Origin: Corynebacterium resistens DSM 45100
Lineage (GTDB): Bacteria > Actinomycetota > Actinomycetes > Mycobacteriales > Mycobacteriaceae
Direction of reading: 5' to 3'
DNA: 64,000 nt
NCBI RefSeq assembly: GCF_000177535.2
Contig: NC_015673.1
Coordinates: 2,046,001 to 2,110,000 of the forward strand
The notes beneath the pieces are model-generated. The model saw only the letters and a program-made list of their open reading frames with translations, was not told the DNA's origin and ran no database searches. Both the position numbers and the translations under genes were made by a program. Positions 55,166 through 64,000 of this stretch are shown here, piece by piece; the stretch's first letter is position 1, and each line of letters opens with the position of its first letter.

Positions 55166-56572
55166 ATGAGCACTTTTGCGATTGAGAACCCAAGCACTGG
55201 AAAGACTGAAGATACTTTCGAGCGTATCGATGATTCCGCTCGCGACGGGATCCTAGATCGCTCCACGAACGCATTCGCTTCTTGGCGCCAGACTTCAATT
55301 GATGAGCGCGCGGCCATCCTCTTCCGCGTAGCGGAACTGTATGAAGATCGTAAGGCGGAGTTAGCAGAACACATTGGCCGGGAAATGGGGAAGCTCGCCC
55401 GCTGGGCTGAGGCCGAGATTGATATCGTGGCCGACATTTACCGTTGGTACGCAGAACACGCCCACGAACTACTCGCAGACGAGCATCTCCCCGCACAAAA
55501 CGCACAGAAATCGGTGGTGAAGAAGGAACCACTCGGCCCATTGTTGGGCATCATGCCATGGAACTTTCCCTACTACCAAGTTGCACGTTTCGCGGCGCCT
55601 AACCTGCTGCTCGGTAACACCATTGTGCTGAAGCACGCTTCCATCTGCCCGCTATCCTCCCAGGCTTGCCAAGACATTCTGGAGGAAGCGGGCCTGCCCA
55701 AGGATGCGTACATCAACATCTACGCATCTGGTTCGCAAATGGATGCTTTCGTCGCCGACCCCCGCATCAAGGGTGTCTCCCTCACTGGTTCTGAGGGTGC
55801 TGGTGCCGCAGTCGCCAAGACTGCCGGCGAGAACTACAAGAAGTCCGTCCTCGAGCTCGGTGGCAACGACCCGTTCATCGTGCTTGACGACGACAACCTG
55901 GATTGGGTACTCGACCAATTCGCCCTCATCCGCATGTACAACACTGGCCAGGCTTGCAATGCCCCTAAGCGCCTCATTGTGCAGGAGGAGTTCTACGACC
56001 GCACAGTTTCCTACTTAGAAGACAAAATCTCGGGAATGAAGGTTGGCTCCTACGATGATGCCGATGCCGATATCGGGCCGCTTTCTTCCATCGACGCCCG
56101 CGATGAGATTGTCTCGCGCCTTGAGCAGGCCGCCGCGGATGGCACGGCCACGATTCGCGTAGGCGGCAAGAAAGTCGAACGCGAGGGAGCATACATGGAA
56201 CCCACGCTGCTCACGGACGTGGATCCTTCCTCCGATGTGGGGTGTAACGAGATCTTCGGCCCCGTGGCGATTGTCTATAAGGCAAAGAGCGTAGAGGATG
56301 CTATAGCCATTGCAAACAACTCTGACTACGGCCTTTCTAGTTCTGTATGGAGCTCCGATCTAGATGCTGCCTTCGAGGTAGCTCAGCAACTCAATGATGG
56401 AATGACATTCGTCAACGAAGCATCCGTGACCGCCGCTGGCCTCCCCTTCGGGGGTGTGAACCGTTCGGGCTATGGTCGTGAGCTGGCCCGCTGGGGCGTA
56501 GGCGAATTCGTCAACGAACACCTTTACCGCGTCAGTGATCAGCGCAGTGCGGGTAATTCTCCGGCGCTGTAA
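55166..56572 (+). CDS. NAD(P)-dependent succinate-semialdehyde dehydrogenase
   Basis: Aldehyde dehydrogenase of 468 aa closest in pattern to GabD1/SSADH. The catalytic Cys is in RMYNTGQACNAPKR, the general base Glu in SVLELGGNDPFIVLDDD, and the cofactor-binding LGIMPWNFPYYQVARFAAPNLL is present. SLTGSEGAGAAVAK and FGGVNRSGYGRELARWG also fit. It would oxidise succinate semialdehyde to succinate. No GABA transaminase lies nearby, so the exact substrate is inferred. Confidence 0.88.
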   Translation: MSTFAIENPSTGKTEDTFERIDDSARDGILDRSTNAFASWRQTSIDERAAILFRVAELYEDRKAELAEHIGREMGKLARWAEAEIDIVADIYRWYAEHAHELLADEHLPAQNAQKSVVKKEPLGPLLGIMPWNFPYYQVARFAAPNLLLGNTIVLKHASICPLSSQACQDILEEAGLPKDAYINIYASGSQMDAFVADPRIKGVSLTGSEGAGAAVAKTAGENYKKSVLELGGNDPFIVLDDDNLDWVLDQFALIRMYNTGQACNAPKRLIVQEEFYDRTVSYLEDKISGMKVGSYDDADADIGPLSSIDARDEIVSRLEQAAADGTATIRVGGKKVEREGAYMEPTLLTDVDPSSDVGCNEIFGPVAIVYKAKSVEDAIAIANNSDYGLSSSVWSSDLDAAFEVAQQLNDGMTFVNEASVTAAGLPFGGVNRSGYGRELARWGVGEFVNEHLYRVSDQRSAGNSPAL

Positions 56573-56618
56573 AAGTAACGCCACTGGCAGGGTAGACGGG
56601 GAACGCCAAGGCTCAGGT

Positions 56619-57896
56619 CTATAGCCCAACGCCCTCGGGCCACTCCCGGTCTTGCCGGAATTGCTCAACGACCCCCGCGAACATGCGGATCCCTACCCGC
56701 AGTGCGCGTTCATCGAACACGATATCCGGCTGATGTAGATCTGGGCGTTCCCCCTTGCCGTTCCATGTGCCCAAGCGCGCCATGGATCCTGGCACGTGCT
56801 CGAGGTACCAGCTGAAATCCTCGCCACCGCTAGATTGTGGGGCTTCCTTCAGTGCATGCGGATCCACTTCCTTCACCGCCTGCGCAAGCAGTGAAGTACT
56901 CACATCATCATTGCTCACGGGTGGAACACCCTTGGTATAACGAATCTCCACCTTTGCCCCTGTGGGGCGCACGATATCTTCAACGAGTTCCGTGATTAGT
57001 TCTTCACCCTGGCGCCAAACACTGACGTCTGCGGTGCGGAACGTTCCCAACAGGCGAACTTCCTCGGGAATCGCATTAAAGGTCGCGCCTCCATTAATTG
57101 CCCCAAACGTCACCACGGTGCCACTGCGGGGATCTACGCGACGGGTAAATTGCAAAGGAAGTTGAGTCGCTACCAGCCCCGCAGCGAAAACCAAATCGCT
57201 GGTCAAATGCGGACGCGAAGTGTGGCCTCCAGTCCCCCGCAATACGATTTCCACGACATCGGACGCGCTTGTGATTGCACCCACGCGCAGCCCCACTTCC
57301 CCCGAACGTAACTTCGGTTCGCAGTGCAGTGCGAAAATCTGGCTCACACCATTCAGAGCTCCCGCAGCAATCACTTCGGTCGCGCCGCCATCCATGACCT
57401 CCTCGGCTGGCTGGAAAATGAAGCGCACGCGCACACCGAGGGCGTCTGGCCCGTGGGCGTCGACAAAAGCAGCCAGAGCAACGGCCAACCCCAATACCAC
57501 AGTGGTGTGCATGTCATGACCACAGGCATGCATGACCCCCGGCACCTCAGAAGCAAAATCAAGGCCGGTGACCTCTTGAATCGGAAGGGCATCTATATCC
57601 CCACGAAACGCGATCATGGGCTCATTTACCGGGCCGATGTCTGCAACCACACCATTGGTGGGAAGCCGCTCGGGCTGCAGGCCAGCAGCACTCAAAGTCT
57701 CCATGATGAAATCCGTGGTGAGGTATTCCATGTGAGATAGCTCAGGGTTACGGTGCAGGTGGCGACGCCACCCCACCACGCGAGAATCGTTTTCTTGAAC
57801 CCAATCACTGACAAATGTCGAGACCTGTGAGCTATTCACCTGAATTTTTTCCACCTTCGCTCTAGCTGGCTGGGGAATATTTTCTTGAGTTTTCAT
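56619..57896 (-). CDS. M20-family amidohydrolase
   Basis: Zinc- or manganese-dependent amidohydrolase related to IAA-amino-acid and N-acyl-amino-acid hydrolases (AmiA/AmiB position in mycobacteria, beside deoD). The metal ligands are in [38 protein letters not shown] and [18 protein letters not shown] start at ATG 57896 with AGGGG upstream gives 425 aa. Only 28 bases separate it from the divergent deoD start. Confidence 0.88.
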   Translation of the reverse strand: MKTQENIPQPARAKVEKIQVNSSQVSTFVSDWVQENDSRVVGWRRHLHRNPELSHMEYLTTDFIMETLSAAGLQPERLPTNGVVADIGPVNEPMIAFRGDIDALPIQEVTGLDFASEVPGVMHACGHDMHTTVVLGLAVALAAFVDAHGPDALGVRVRFIFQPAEEVMDGGATEVIAAGALNGVSQIFALHCEPKLRSGEVGLRVGAITSASDVVEIVLRGTGGHTSRPHLTSDLVFAAGLVATQLPLQFTRRVDPRSGTVVTFGAINGGATFNAIPEEVRLLGTFRTADVSVWRQGEELITELVEDIVRPTGAKVEIRYTKGVPPVSNDDVSTSLLAQAVKEVDPHALKEAPQSSGGEDFSWYLEHVPGSMARLGTWNGKGERPDLHQPDIVFDERALRVGIRMFAGVVEQFRQDREWPEGVGL

Positions 57897-57910
57897 CTTA
57901 GCCCCTGCGG

Positions 57911-57916
57911 TAGTCT
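57911..57916 (+). promoter_or_regulatory. -10 box TAGTCT for deoD
   Basis: TAGTCT lies eight bases before ATG 57925, predicting a leaderless transcript. It lies in the 28-base gap to the divergent M20 gene. Confidence 0.55.
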
Positions 57917-57924
57917 TGGTTGGC

Positions 57925-58734
57925 ATGAGCACTCAAGACCCGTACGAAATTGCTTGCACTGCCGCCACGCAACTGAAGGACAAGTTGGGCGTTGATTCCT
58001 TTGACGCCGCCGTGGTCCTCGGATCCGGGTGGCGGCCCGCGGCGGACGTGATGACCAACGGCGCTACTGACGTGGTGGAGTTCCCGATGGCGGAACTTCC
58101 GGGCTTTTTGCCCCCGACTGCCGAAGGGCATGGGGGAACCATCCGCTACGCCAAGCTGGGCGATAAGTCCGTACTCATTTTGCTGGGCCGGACGCACGCC
58201 TATGAAGGCCATGAGTTGTGGCGCACTGCTCACGCTGTTCGCACCGTCGCAGCTGCCGGTGTGAACACGCTTGTTTTGACCAATGCCGCTGGCGGTCTTC
58301 TGGAAGGGATGCGGGTTGGTGAGCCCGTGTTAATCTCCGACCACATCAACTTCACCGCCAAGACCCCGCTACAGGGAGCGAATTTTGTAAACCTCGTGGA
58401 CGCATACTCACCACGTCTGCGTGCAGCCGCGCGCCAACTTCGCCCCAACATGCGCGAAGCGGTCTACGCGATGATGCCCGGACCACAGTATGAAACTCCA
58501 GCGGAGATCCACATGCTTCGCACTCTCGGCGCTGGGCTAGTGGGGATGTCCACGGTGTATGAGACCATTGCCGCCCGCGAAGCTGACGTGGAAGTTTTGG
58601 GCATCTCCCTAGTGACCAATTTGGCGGCAGGCATCACTGGCGAACCGCTTAATCACACCGAGGTACTGGAGGCGGGTCGCGCTGCTGCCCAAGATATGGG
58701 TGAATTACTCGCGGAACTGGTGGGTTCCCTGTAA
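57925..58734 (+). CDS. Purine nucleoside phosphorylase
   Basis: Phosphorolyses inosine and guanosine for purine salvage (trimeric type, 269 aa). The phosphate-binding motif is [14 protein letters not shown], followed by [20 protein letters not shown] and the base-binding [30 protein letters not shown]. The N-terminus matches mycobacterial DeoD (Rv3307). The stop overlaps the next ATG (TAATG), coupling it to pmmB so that ribose-1-phosphate can be handled by the mutase. Confidence 0.93.
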   Translation: MSTQDPYEIACTAATQLKDKLGVDSFDAAVVLGSGWRPAADVMTNGATDVVEFPMAELPGFLPPTAEGHGGTIRYAKLGDKSVLILLGRTHAYEGHELWRTAHAVRTVAAAGVNTLVLTNAAGGLLEGMRVGEPVLISDHINFTAKTPLQGANFVNLVDAYSPRLRAAARQLRPNMREAVYAMMPGPQYETPAEIHMLRTLGAGLVGMSTVYETIAAREADVEVLGISLVTNLAAGITGEPLNHTEVLEAGRAAAQDMGELLAELVGSL

Positions 58735-60485
58735 TGACTTCTCCCGATTCGGTTAAGCAAACTTCTGTAGCAGCAGCCACCAGCCCGCGGTTGCAGTTCG
58801 GCACCGCGGGGCTACGCGGACCAGTCGGTCCGGGGCCCGGTGAAATGAACGTCACCACAGCAACCCGCACCACCGCGGGTGTCGCGCAATGGCTGAAGCT
58901 AAACCGCACTCCGCTTCGTCGCGATGGACGTTATGCAGTCGCAGTAGGTTATGACGCCCGCTACGGATCACAGGCCATGGCTCGTGCCACGGCGGAAACT
59001 TTCGCCGGTGCGGGGTTTGAAGTAACCCTGATCGCCGAGCCTGCCCCCACCCCAGTTCTCGCGTGGTTAGTGCGTGATCGTGGCTTGGATGCTGGCGTGC
59101 AAATCACCGCCTCGCATAACCCGGCCAGCGATAACGGCTACAAGCTGTACCTTCAGGGCGGATCACAACTGATTTCTCCGGCAGATCGGGAGATCGAAGC
59201 GGCGATCGCCGAACAACCCGCAACCGCCGGCGAAATCCCCCGTTCCGAAGCCAAGAACGTGGATCTCGCGACTGTCAGTGGCTACGTCACCGATATCTGC
59301 CGATTGGTTGCCACTGGTGAACAATCAGTTCTCCACCCACGCAGGCAACTGCGCATCGTGTACACACCACTGCATGGGGTAGGTGGCAATGCGCTGGAAT
59401 GGGCTCTACGCGAATCGGGCTTCGGCGATGTTCACACGGTCGCTTCCCAACGCTGGCCGGATCCCACCTTCCCCACCGTGGATTTTCCCAACCCGGAGGA
59501 ACCAGGCGCGACGGATGCGCTGCTGGATGAAGCGAAGCGACTAGATGCGGACCTTGCCATTGCGCTGGATCCCGATGCGGACCGTTGCATGATTGGTGTT
59601 CGTACTGACAGTGGCGAAGGCGCGCACAACTACCGGATGTTCCGAGGCGATGAAACCGGCCCCCTACTGGCGCACCGGGTAATGGGGCAGCGAGGGGCGT
59701 CGAAACAAAAGACCCCCAAGAATGACCCGCCGGTAGTCGCCACAACCATTGTGAGTTCGCAGATGCTGGGATACATGGCAGAGGCACGCGGCTGGGACTA
59801 TGTAGAGACCCTAACGGGGTTCAAGCACCTGGCGCGCGCGGCGGATAACCGTCCTGGCCAGCTAGCTTTCGCATATGAAGAGGCGATCGGGACCTGCCCA
59901 GCTCCGCATATTGTGGCTGACAAAGACGGTATTGCCACCGCATTGATCGCTGCGGCATGGGCGGCGGAATTGAAAGCTGCAGGCCGATCGCTGGCCGAGG
60001 AATGGACAGATCTGCAGAAAGCCTATGGCATCTTTGATACCGCTCAGGTCAGTGCGCGCTATGCGACCGTAGAAGAAGCCGAAGCTCGCATTGCTGAGGT
60101 GGTTGCCAATCCTCCCGACCGCTTGGGTGGCTTGGCCGTAATCGCTGAGCCTTTAGTAGGCACCCCTGGGGTGCGATTGACCAGCAAGGGCTCCGCTGAT
60201 TGGAGCCCAAGCGGGGGTTCGAAAAAGCCAGACGCAGAAGCGACTGCCAGCACCGACCCGAATCCGGATGCGGGCGGACAGGCTTTGCAAGTTCGGGTGG
60301 TCGCTCGGCCCAGCGGTACCGAACCCAAGGCAAAGTTCTATCTGGAGGTTTCTTGGCCAAATAGTGCTGCTCAGGCGGGAGGTTTCGTCATCGATGACGC
60401 CACGTTGGCTGCTCGTCGCAAGGAAGTTAGCACGCTGTTAGATGCCGTGCGGCGCGACGTGCAGGAGTTAGCGGGAACGCAATAA
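58734..60485 (+). CDS. pmmB: Phosphohexomutase/phosphopentomutase, PmmB type
   Basis: An alpha-D-phosphohexomutase of 583 aa, of the long class that includes PmmB and phosphopentomutases. The phosphoserine loop is VQITASHNPASDNGYKLY, the metal loop is ALDPDADRCMIGV, and the sugar loop is FAYEEAIGTCPAPH. RPSGTEPKAKFYLEV is the phosphate-binding tail. Coupling to deoD makes ribose-1-phosphate to ribose-5-phosphate conversion plausible. Rv3308 holds the same position. Confidence 0.92.
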   Translation: MTSPDSVKQTSVAAATSPRLQFGTAGLRGPVGPGPGEMNVTTATRTTAGVAQWLKLNRTPLRRDGRYAVAVGYDARYGSQAMARATAETFAGAGFEVTLIAEPAPTPVLAWLVRDRGLDAGVQITASHNPASDNGYKLYLQGGSQLISPADREIEAAIAEQPATAGEIPRSEAKNVDLATVSGYVTDICRLVATGEQSVLHPRRQLRIVYTPLHGVGGNALEWALRESGFGDVHTVASQRWPDPTFPTVDFPNPEEPGATDALLDEAKRLDADLAIALDPDADRCMIGVRTDSGEGAHNYRMFRGDETGPLLAHRVMGQRGASKQKTPKNDPPVVATTIVSSQMLGYMAEARGWDYVETLTGFKHLARAADNRPGQLAFAYEEAIGTCPAPHIVADKDGIATALIAAAWAAELKAAGRSLAEEWTDLQKAYGIFDTAQVSARYATVEEAEARIAEVVANPPDRLGGLAVIAEPLVGTPGVRLTSKGSADWSPSGGSKKPDAEATASTDPNPDAGGQALQVRVVARPSGTEPKAKFYLEVSWPNSAAQAGGFVIDDATLAARRKEVSTLLDAVRRDVQELAGTQ

Positions 60486-60582
60486 CTGGCAGGCAGGTCG
60501 CAGCACCACCGAACCTAGCGGGGGTAGTTCCGCTCGTGGTACCAAAGTTGGCGATATTGCCACCTTGATACCTCGTGCGGAA

Positions 60583-60588
60583 TACTCT
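60583..60588 (+). promoter_or_regulatory. -10 box TACTCT for the Lrp gene
   Basis: TACTCT lies six bases before ATG 60595, supporting that start and a leaderless transcript. Confidence 0.55.
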
Positions 60589-60594
60589 GTACCC

Positions 60595-61035
60595 ATGGAC
60601 AGCATTGACCACGCGATTATTGCGGAGCTTCGGCGCGATGGGCGCATCAGCAATCAAGATCTTGCGCAAGCAGTGGGGTTAACGCCAGCTCCTTGCCTGC
60701 GGCGCGTTCGGCGTATGGAGGCCGAAGGGATCATTCGCGGGTATCACGCCGATATTGATCCAGCTTCGGTAGGGCAAGGCTTTGAAGTCATCATCTTGGT
60801 CAATATCGAGAACAATAACCACGAAACCACCAGCGGATTCGAAAAGCGCATCCTCGCGATGGATGAGGTGGTGGAGTTTCGCCGTATGTTTTCCCAGCCC
60901 GACTACGTTGTGCGGGCAAGGTTTGCTGATATTGAAGCCTATGAACAGTGGATGACAAACGAGTTCCACCGCGATCCGGCGATCATGCGAATACATAGCC
61001 ACATCACGATGAAGGTCTTGAAGGACGAAACCTAG
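60595..61035 (+). CDS. Lrp/AsnC family transcriptional regulator
   Basis: A 146-aa regulator with an N-terminal winged HTH (about 3-52, IDHAIIAELRRDGRISNQDLAQAVGL) and a C-terminal RAM ligand-binding domain (about 65-140). ATG 60595 fits the family start and a leaderless promoter; ATG-equivalent starts at 60565 would add ten residues. It may respond to amino acids. The BrnFE-like exporter at 2273-3264 is a possible but unproven target. Confidence 0.9.
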   Translation: MDSIDHAIIAELRRDGRISNQDLAQAVGLTPAPCLRRVRRMEAEGIIRGYHADIDPASVGQGFEVIILVNIENNNHETTSGFEKRILAMDEVVEFRRMFSQPDYVVRARFADIEAYEQWMTNEFHRDPAIMRIHSHITMKVLKDET

Positions 61036-61053
61036 GAGGGCACGTCTCGGAGG

Positions 61054-61701
61054 TTATAGATCCTCCAGATGAATGTTTCGTGGTCCGTAAAGACGGTCAC
61101 CTGCATCCCCTAGCCCAGGGACGATATATGCCTTCTCGTTCAATCCTGGATCGATGGTTGCGGTAATCAAGCGCTTAATCGGGAGCCCGGATTCTATGAG
61201 AGCATCCACCCCCGGTTGAGCACTGACCATGCAAACACAGGTGATGTTATCTGCACCGCGTTCAACGAGAAGGCGGATAGCGTGCAAGAGCGATCCACCC
61301 GTGGCCAACATCGGATCCACCAAAAATACTGGTTGACCTTGGAGATCATCGGGCAGAGCCTCTAGGTATGGGACTGGTTCGTGGGTCTCTTCGTCGCGCG
61401 CGAGCCCGATGAAACCCACTTGGGCATCGGGAATCATGGATAGTGCTGGGTCAATCATTCCCAACCCGGCGCGAATCACCGGCACAATAATTGGTGGTTT
61501 ACGCAGGCGGAATCCGGTTGCCTGCTGCACTGGTGTTTCGACGTCGAAGCTTTCGAGTTCCAAGTCGCCGGCGGCTTCATAGACCAGCATTGCTCCCAGA
61601 TCGGCGAGAGCAGCACGGAAAGCCGCATTGTCGCTGTTTTTGTCACGCATGATGGTGAGCCGGGATGCCACCAGAGGATGATTTACCACCTTTGTTTCCA
61701 T
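61054..61701 (-). CDS. upp: Uracil phosphoribosyltransferase
   Basis: Makes UMP from uracil and PRPP. The N-terminus [23 protein letters not shown] is typical. PRPP- and uracil-binding motifs are [34 protein letters not shown] and [29 protein letters not shown]. The C-terminal [20 protein letters not shown] also fits. ATG 61701 lies eight bases from a TAAAGT box, so it is probably leaderless. It converges on the lrp gene, as in M. tuberculosis near Rv3309c. Confidence 0.95.
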   Translation of the reverse strand: METKVVNHPLVASRLTIMRDKNSDNAAFRAALADLGAMLVYEAAGDLELESFDVETPVQQATGFRLRKPPIIVPVIRAGLGMIDPALSMIPDAQVGFIGLARDEETHEPVPYLEALPDDLQGQPVFLVDPMLATGGSLLHAIRLLVERGADNITCVCMVSAQPGVDALIESGLPIKRLITATIDPGLNEKAYIVPGLGDAGDRLYGPRNIHLEDL

Positions 61702-61709
61702 ATCCCCAC

Positions 61710-61715
61710 ACTTTA
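61710..61715 (-). promoter_or_regulatory. -10 box TAAAGT for upp
   Basis: Minus-strand TAAAGT lies eight bases before ATG 61701, predicting a leaderless transcript. Confidence 0.55.
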
Positions 61716-61911
61716 CGCACCCCATAGACGTGATTGAAACAACCCGGCCTGGTGGTGTGAACCTTTTTATTGAGTGGGGTGTCTAACGCTTCAGTAATTG
61801 AAAGTCTGCCTAGGCACTTCTGAGTGTTCTAGCTTCCGCTGGATCGTTCTGAAGTGTTCTGTACGGCTTTAGGATTGCCAGCCCCGCCACCGATATGAGG
61901 ATTGTCACGAC

Positions 61912-62232
61912 ATGCCCGAAGCCACAACTTTTTCCCCACTGACTGTTGTAGATCAGGAAGTGCGTGATGCTGCCTCTACTGCTGACACTTTGGCGTTTCA
62001 AATGCACGGTCGTACCCCTTCGATTCCCGCAGTGTTGGCGGGCGTTCCCCACCTTGCTGCCCAAGAGTTCGCAACGGCACTCGCTGAAGCTCGCTCACGA
62101 CATGAGGCGGGCTTGCGCGCTTTGGCCAGCTATTTTAATGACGCCGCCACGGGGCTGTTGAACTTCGAGACCGCGGTGGGCACCCATGAATCCGACCACG
62201 CGGCCAGCTTCAGCGGAGGTGCGGGGATATGA
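61912..62232 (+). CDS. Small helical protein, WXG100/ESX-like in size and pattern
   Basis: A 106-aa protein with no signal peptide and two predicted long amphipathic helices separated by a short loop (about 12-30 and 45-85). The size and helix-turn-helix shape resemble ESX/WXG100-associated proteins of Actinobacteria, but no W-x-G and no clear YxxxD/E export motif is seen. Its stop overlaps the NlpC/P60 gene start by four bases, so the two proteins are probably made together and may act as partners. Confidence 0.6.
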   Translation: MPEATTFSPLTVVDQEVRDAASTADTLAFQMHGRTPSIPAVLAGVPHLAAQEFATALAEARSRHEAGLRALASYFNDAATGLLNFETAVGTHESDHAASFSGGAGI

Positions 62233-63200
62233 ATATCCCAGGGCTGATTGAGCCGATCTTGCGCCTTCTCCCCGCACCCGGCACTGCCGGAGCATCCAGC
62301 GTGATACAAGGGTTGGGGTCCGCTGGAGACATTGCGGTTGTTGGCCGCAAACTTGAATCACACATCTCCAGAGGTATTAGCGGCCTCGCTGGCCATGCCA
62401 TCTCTAGCAATATTCGAGATGCGCTGAGAAGCACACACGCTGTTGTAAGGGGTGGGCGGCAGCTGGACACAATCGCAAGGGAAGCTGTGGCTGCTATAGC
62501 TTCCACAGCCGGCAAGATAGCCTTCATTGCTCGCGAATGTTTTGGCCAGCTCGTTGGCGCGCTACATGGTGGAATGCTGCTTAATCCCGCCGGCGCGCTA
62601 TCCGCACTGCTGCCCATTGCGATGACACACTGGCGCCGAGCGGAGGCTGAAATCGCGCACCTCGGCGTCACATTGCGTGAACTCACCACCAAGGTGAAAT
62701 CCACTCATATTCCAACCCCTCGTGCGGAAGCTACAAAAGGTGGAATTGATGCTGGCAGAGCCGGTGCAGAGATTGCAAGGCCCGGCGGTGAGCAGCCCTA
62801 CGCTGGTCCGCACGCGGTTCTCAACGATCATTCCGCCACCCCCGCCCCCAGTGGTGCTGCCGAGCGCGCCGTGGCTGCGGCGAAGACTGCGCTGGGAACG
62901 CCGTACCAGTGGGGCGGAAACATGCCAGGACAGGGTTTGGACTGCAGTGGGCTAACACAGTGGGCTTATAAACAAGCGGGCATCGACCTGCCCCGCACGG
63001 CAGACGCACAAGCAATCGGTCCGCGCATTCCACAGCATCAGCTACGCCCCGGAGACCTCGCTGTGTGGGATGGCCATGTAGCAATGGTTGTCGGGGGCGG
63101 GCAGATGATTGAAGCGGGCGATCCAGTGCAGATCAATCCCATCCGGCAAGACAATATCGGGATGGCATTCAAAGGTTTCTATCGGCCTACAGCCGCTTGA
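62229..63200 (+). CDS. NlpC/P60 peptidoglycan endopeptidase without a signal peptide
   Basis: The C-terminal domain (about 212-320) is NlpC/P60: GTPYQWGGNMPGQGLDCSGLTQWAYKQAG with catalytic Cys239, and DGHVAMVVGG with catalytic His283. Such enzymes cleave stem peptides between D-iGlu and mDAP. The first 160 residues are helical, without a Sec signal peptide or anchor. A Thr/Pro/Gly linker joins the halves. Export may need a non-Sec route, which fits the ESX-like partner gene upstream. Confidence 0.85.
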   Translation: MNIPGLIEPILRLLPAPGTAGASSVIQGLGSAGDIAVVGRKLESHISRGISGLAGHAISSNIRDALRSTHAVVRGGRQLDTIAREAVAAIASTAGKIAFIARECFGQLVGALHGGMLLNPAGALSALLPIAMTHWRRAEAEIAHLGVTLRELTTKVKSTHIPTPRAEATKGGIDAGRAGAEIARPGGEQPYAGPHAVLNDHSATPAPSGAAERAVAAAKTALGTPYQWGGNMPGQGLDCSGLTQWAYKQAGIDLPRTADAQAIGPRIPQHQLRPGDLAVWDGHVAMVVGGGQMIEAGDPVQINPIRQDNIGMAFKGFYRPTAA

Positions 63201-63263
63201 ATGTGAATCGCCTTCGAACGCTGCTGTTCTCGCAAAGCTACCCTCCACTATTGAAAGGCTTGA

Positions 63264-63425
63264 ATGACTATGACCACTGATCACCGCCCTCTCGTCGGGC
63301 CGAAGCATTCCGACGGACTGGCCAGAATTGTGACCGTGCCGGAAAAGCGCGAATATTTGCAGGCGCAGTTTCTAGGCGAAGAACCCGCCACCGTACCTCC
63401 GGTACTGACGATGGAACTGAGGTAA
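63264..63425 (+). CDS. Small conserved-looking protein of 53 aa
   Basis: Frame MTMTTDHRPLVGPKHSDGLA… ends at TAA 63423-63425. A good AAAGG ribosome-binding site lies six bases upstream. It follows the NlpC/P60 gene by 63 bases and precedes the next gene by 22. No domain is recognised; the N-terminus is hydrophilic and the C-terminus Pro/Glu-rich. The codon use is gene-like. Confidence 0.55.
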   Translation: MTMTTDHRPLVGPKHSDGLARIVTVPEKREYLQAQFLGEEPATVPPVLTMELR

Positions 63426-63433
63426 GAACAAGG

Positions 63434-63439
63434 TAAGAT
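63434..63439 (+). promoter_or_regulatory. -10 box TAAGAT for a leaderless start at 63448
   Basis: TAAGAT lies eight bases before ATG 63448, predicting a leaderless transcript for the last gene. Confidence 0.5.
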
Positions 63440-63447
63440 GCTGCCTC

Positions 63448-64000
63448 ATGGCAGTAGATACGAGTACTCGGACTTTCGGCACGGGAATCGTCCCGGTAAA
63501 GATGGTTCTCACCAGCGGTACGTGGTACACGCTGTGGGCCCCTAACTGGATGGTCAAAGGCGAATCTTGGCAAGCTTTCCTTGGCGGTGACGATCACATC
63601 TTCGTGTTCAAAAGCCCTGCAGAGGTTTTGGCATACCTCGAAGACGGTGGCCGCAACGAGCTATCCGATCATCCGAAGTGGGCACAGTTCTCGCGAAAGC
63701 TCGAGACCAACGTGCTCCCTACGGAAAAGTCGACCATCGATCTGATCGAGCTTCCCCGCGTACTTGCCCGGCGGCCCGGTTACGAATCCACCGCGACCGT
63801 CACCCGAGCATTCGACTTGGTTCGCAGCTTCGGCAGCGTGATGGATATCAAAGAAATCAACAACTGGTTCCACTCGTACTCGATTCTCAACAACACTCGC
63901 CGCGGTGCAGATCACTACGCTTCGCAAAATGGCATGGAAGAATGGTCCGGCGTGGGCCGCACCGTGTTGGATCGGTGGAAGGGTGTCCTCGATTCGATCG
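63448..64000 (+). CDS. Uncharacterised protein, 3' end cut off
   Basis: The frame from ATG 63448 stays open to the window edge (184 codons). It starts MAVDTSTRTFGTGIVPVKMV and has an aromatic-rich first part (TSGTWYTLWAPNWMVKGESWQAFLGG), then an acidic-to-basic helical part (LIELPRVLARRPGYESTATVTRAFDLVRSFG). No signal peptide or membrane helix is seen. I do not recognise the family. Codon use is like that of its neighbours. Confidence 0.75.
   Translation, partial: MAVDTSTRTFGTGIVPVKMVLTSGTWYTLWAPNWMVKGESWQAFLGGDDHIFVFKSPAEVLAYLEDGGRNELSDHPKWAQFSRKLETNVLPTEKSTIDLIELPRVLARRPGYESTATVTRAFDLVRSFGSVMDIKEINNWFHSYSILNNTRRGADHYASQNGMEEWSGVGRTVLDRWKGVLDSI

Overview
The window is a chromosomal segment of a Corynebacterium-type actinobacterium. 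Gene content and order follow the conserved mycobacterial/corynebacterial backbone: aroA-rsgA, secA, hpf, comF, lpqB-mtrB-mtrA-tmk-sahH, manA-pmmA-whiB2-GDP-mannose pyrophosphorylase-wbbL-rmlD-lcp, purE-purK, birA-accD-accE-maf, sseA-accBC, deoD-pmmB, upp. The arabinogalactan linker enzymes, the LpqB lipoprotein and a trehalose-type ABC importer fit a Corynebacteriales cell envelope. Many genes start directly at a transcription start (leaderless), which is also typical of the genus. The species cannot be fixed from the sequence alone.

Layout. 1-4,980: end of aroA, rsgA, a BrnFE/AzlCD-like branched-chain amino-acid exporter, and small conserved genes. 4,985-16,410: a long minus-strand block (sahH, tmk, mtrA, mtrB, lpqB, comF, hpf, secA). 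16,699-17,634: an uncharacterised membrane-anchored Pro/Asn-rich protein, followed by a 28-bp tandem repeat. 17,785-25,777: GDP-mannose and rhamnosyl-linker genes with WhiB2. 25,875-28,337: LCP ligase and a TIGR03089 protein. 28,354-32,577: an ABC exporter with a two-component system. 32,639-37,395: a carbohydrate (probably trehalose) ABC importer. 37,602-44,950: YdcF protein, purEK, PH-domain protein, birA, an aberrant accD, accE and maf. 44,984-48,876: prpC, prpD and an ATP-grasp protein. 49,030-57,896: sseA, accBC, a membrane protein, a glpK broken by an in-frame TAG, a DUF1707 protein, an SSADH and an M20 hydrolase. 57,925-64,000: deoD, pmmB, lrp, upp, then a helical small protein paired with an NlpC/P60 hydrolase and unknown genes to the edge.

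Functional links. ManA, PmmA/PmmB and the GDP-mannose pyrophosphorylase supply GDP-mannose for lipoglycans. RmlD and WbbL make the arabinogalactan linker, and LCP proteins attach the polymer to peptidoglycan. BirA biotinylates AccBC, which works with AccD/AccE subunits in fatty and mycolic acid supply. No classical mobile element, CRISPR array, rRNA or tRNA was found. The points most worth a second look are the glpK amber codon, the degenerate AccD, the birA/accD overlapping leaderless promoters, the short tandem repeats at gene 3' ends, and the leaderless NlpC/P60 gene pair that lacks a signal peptide.
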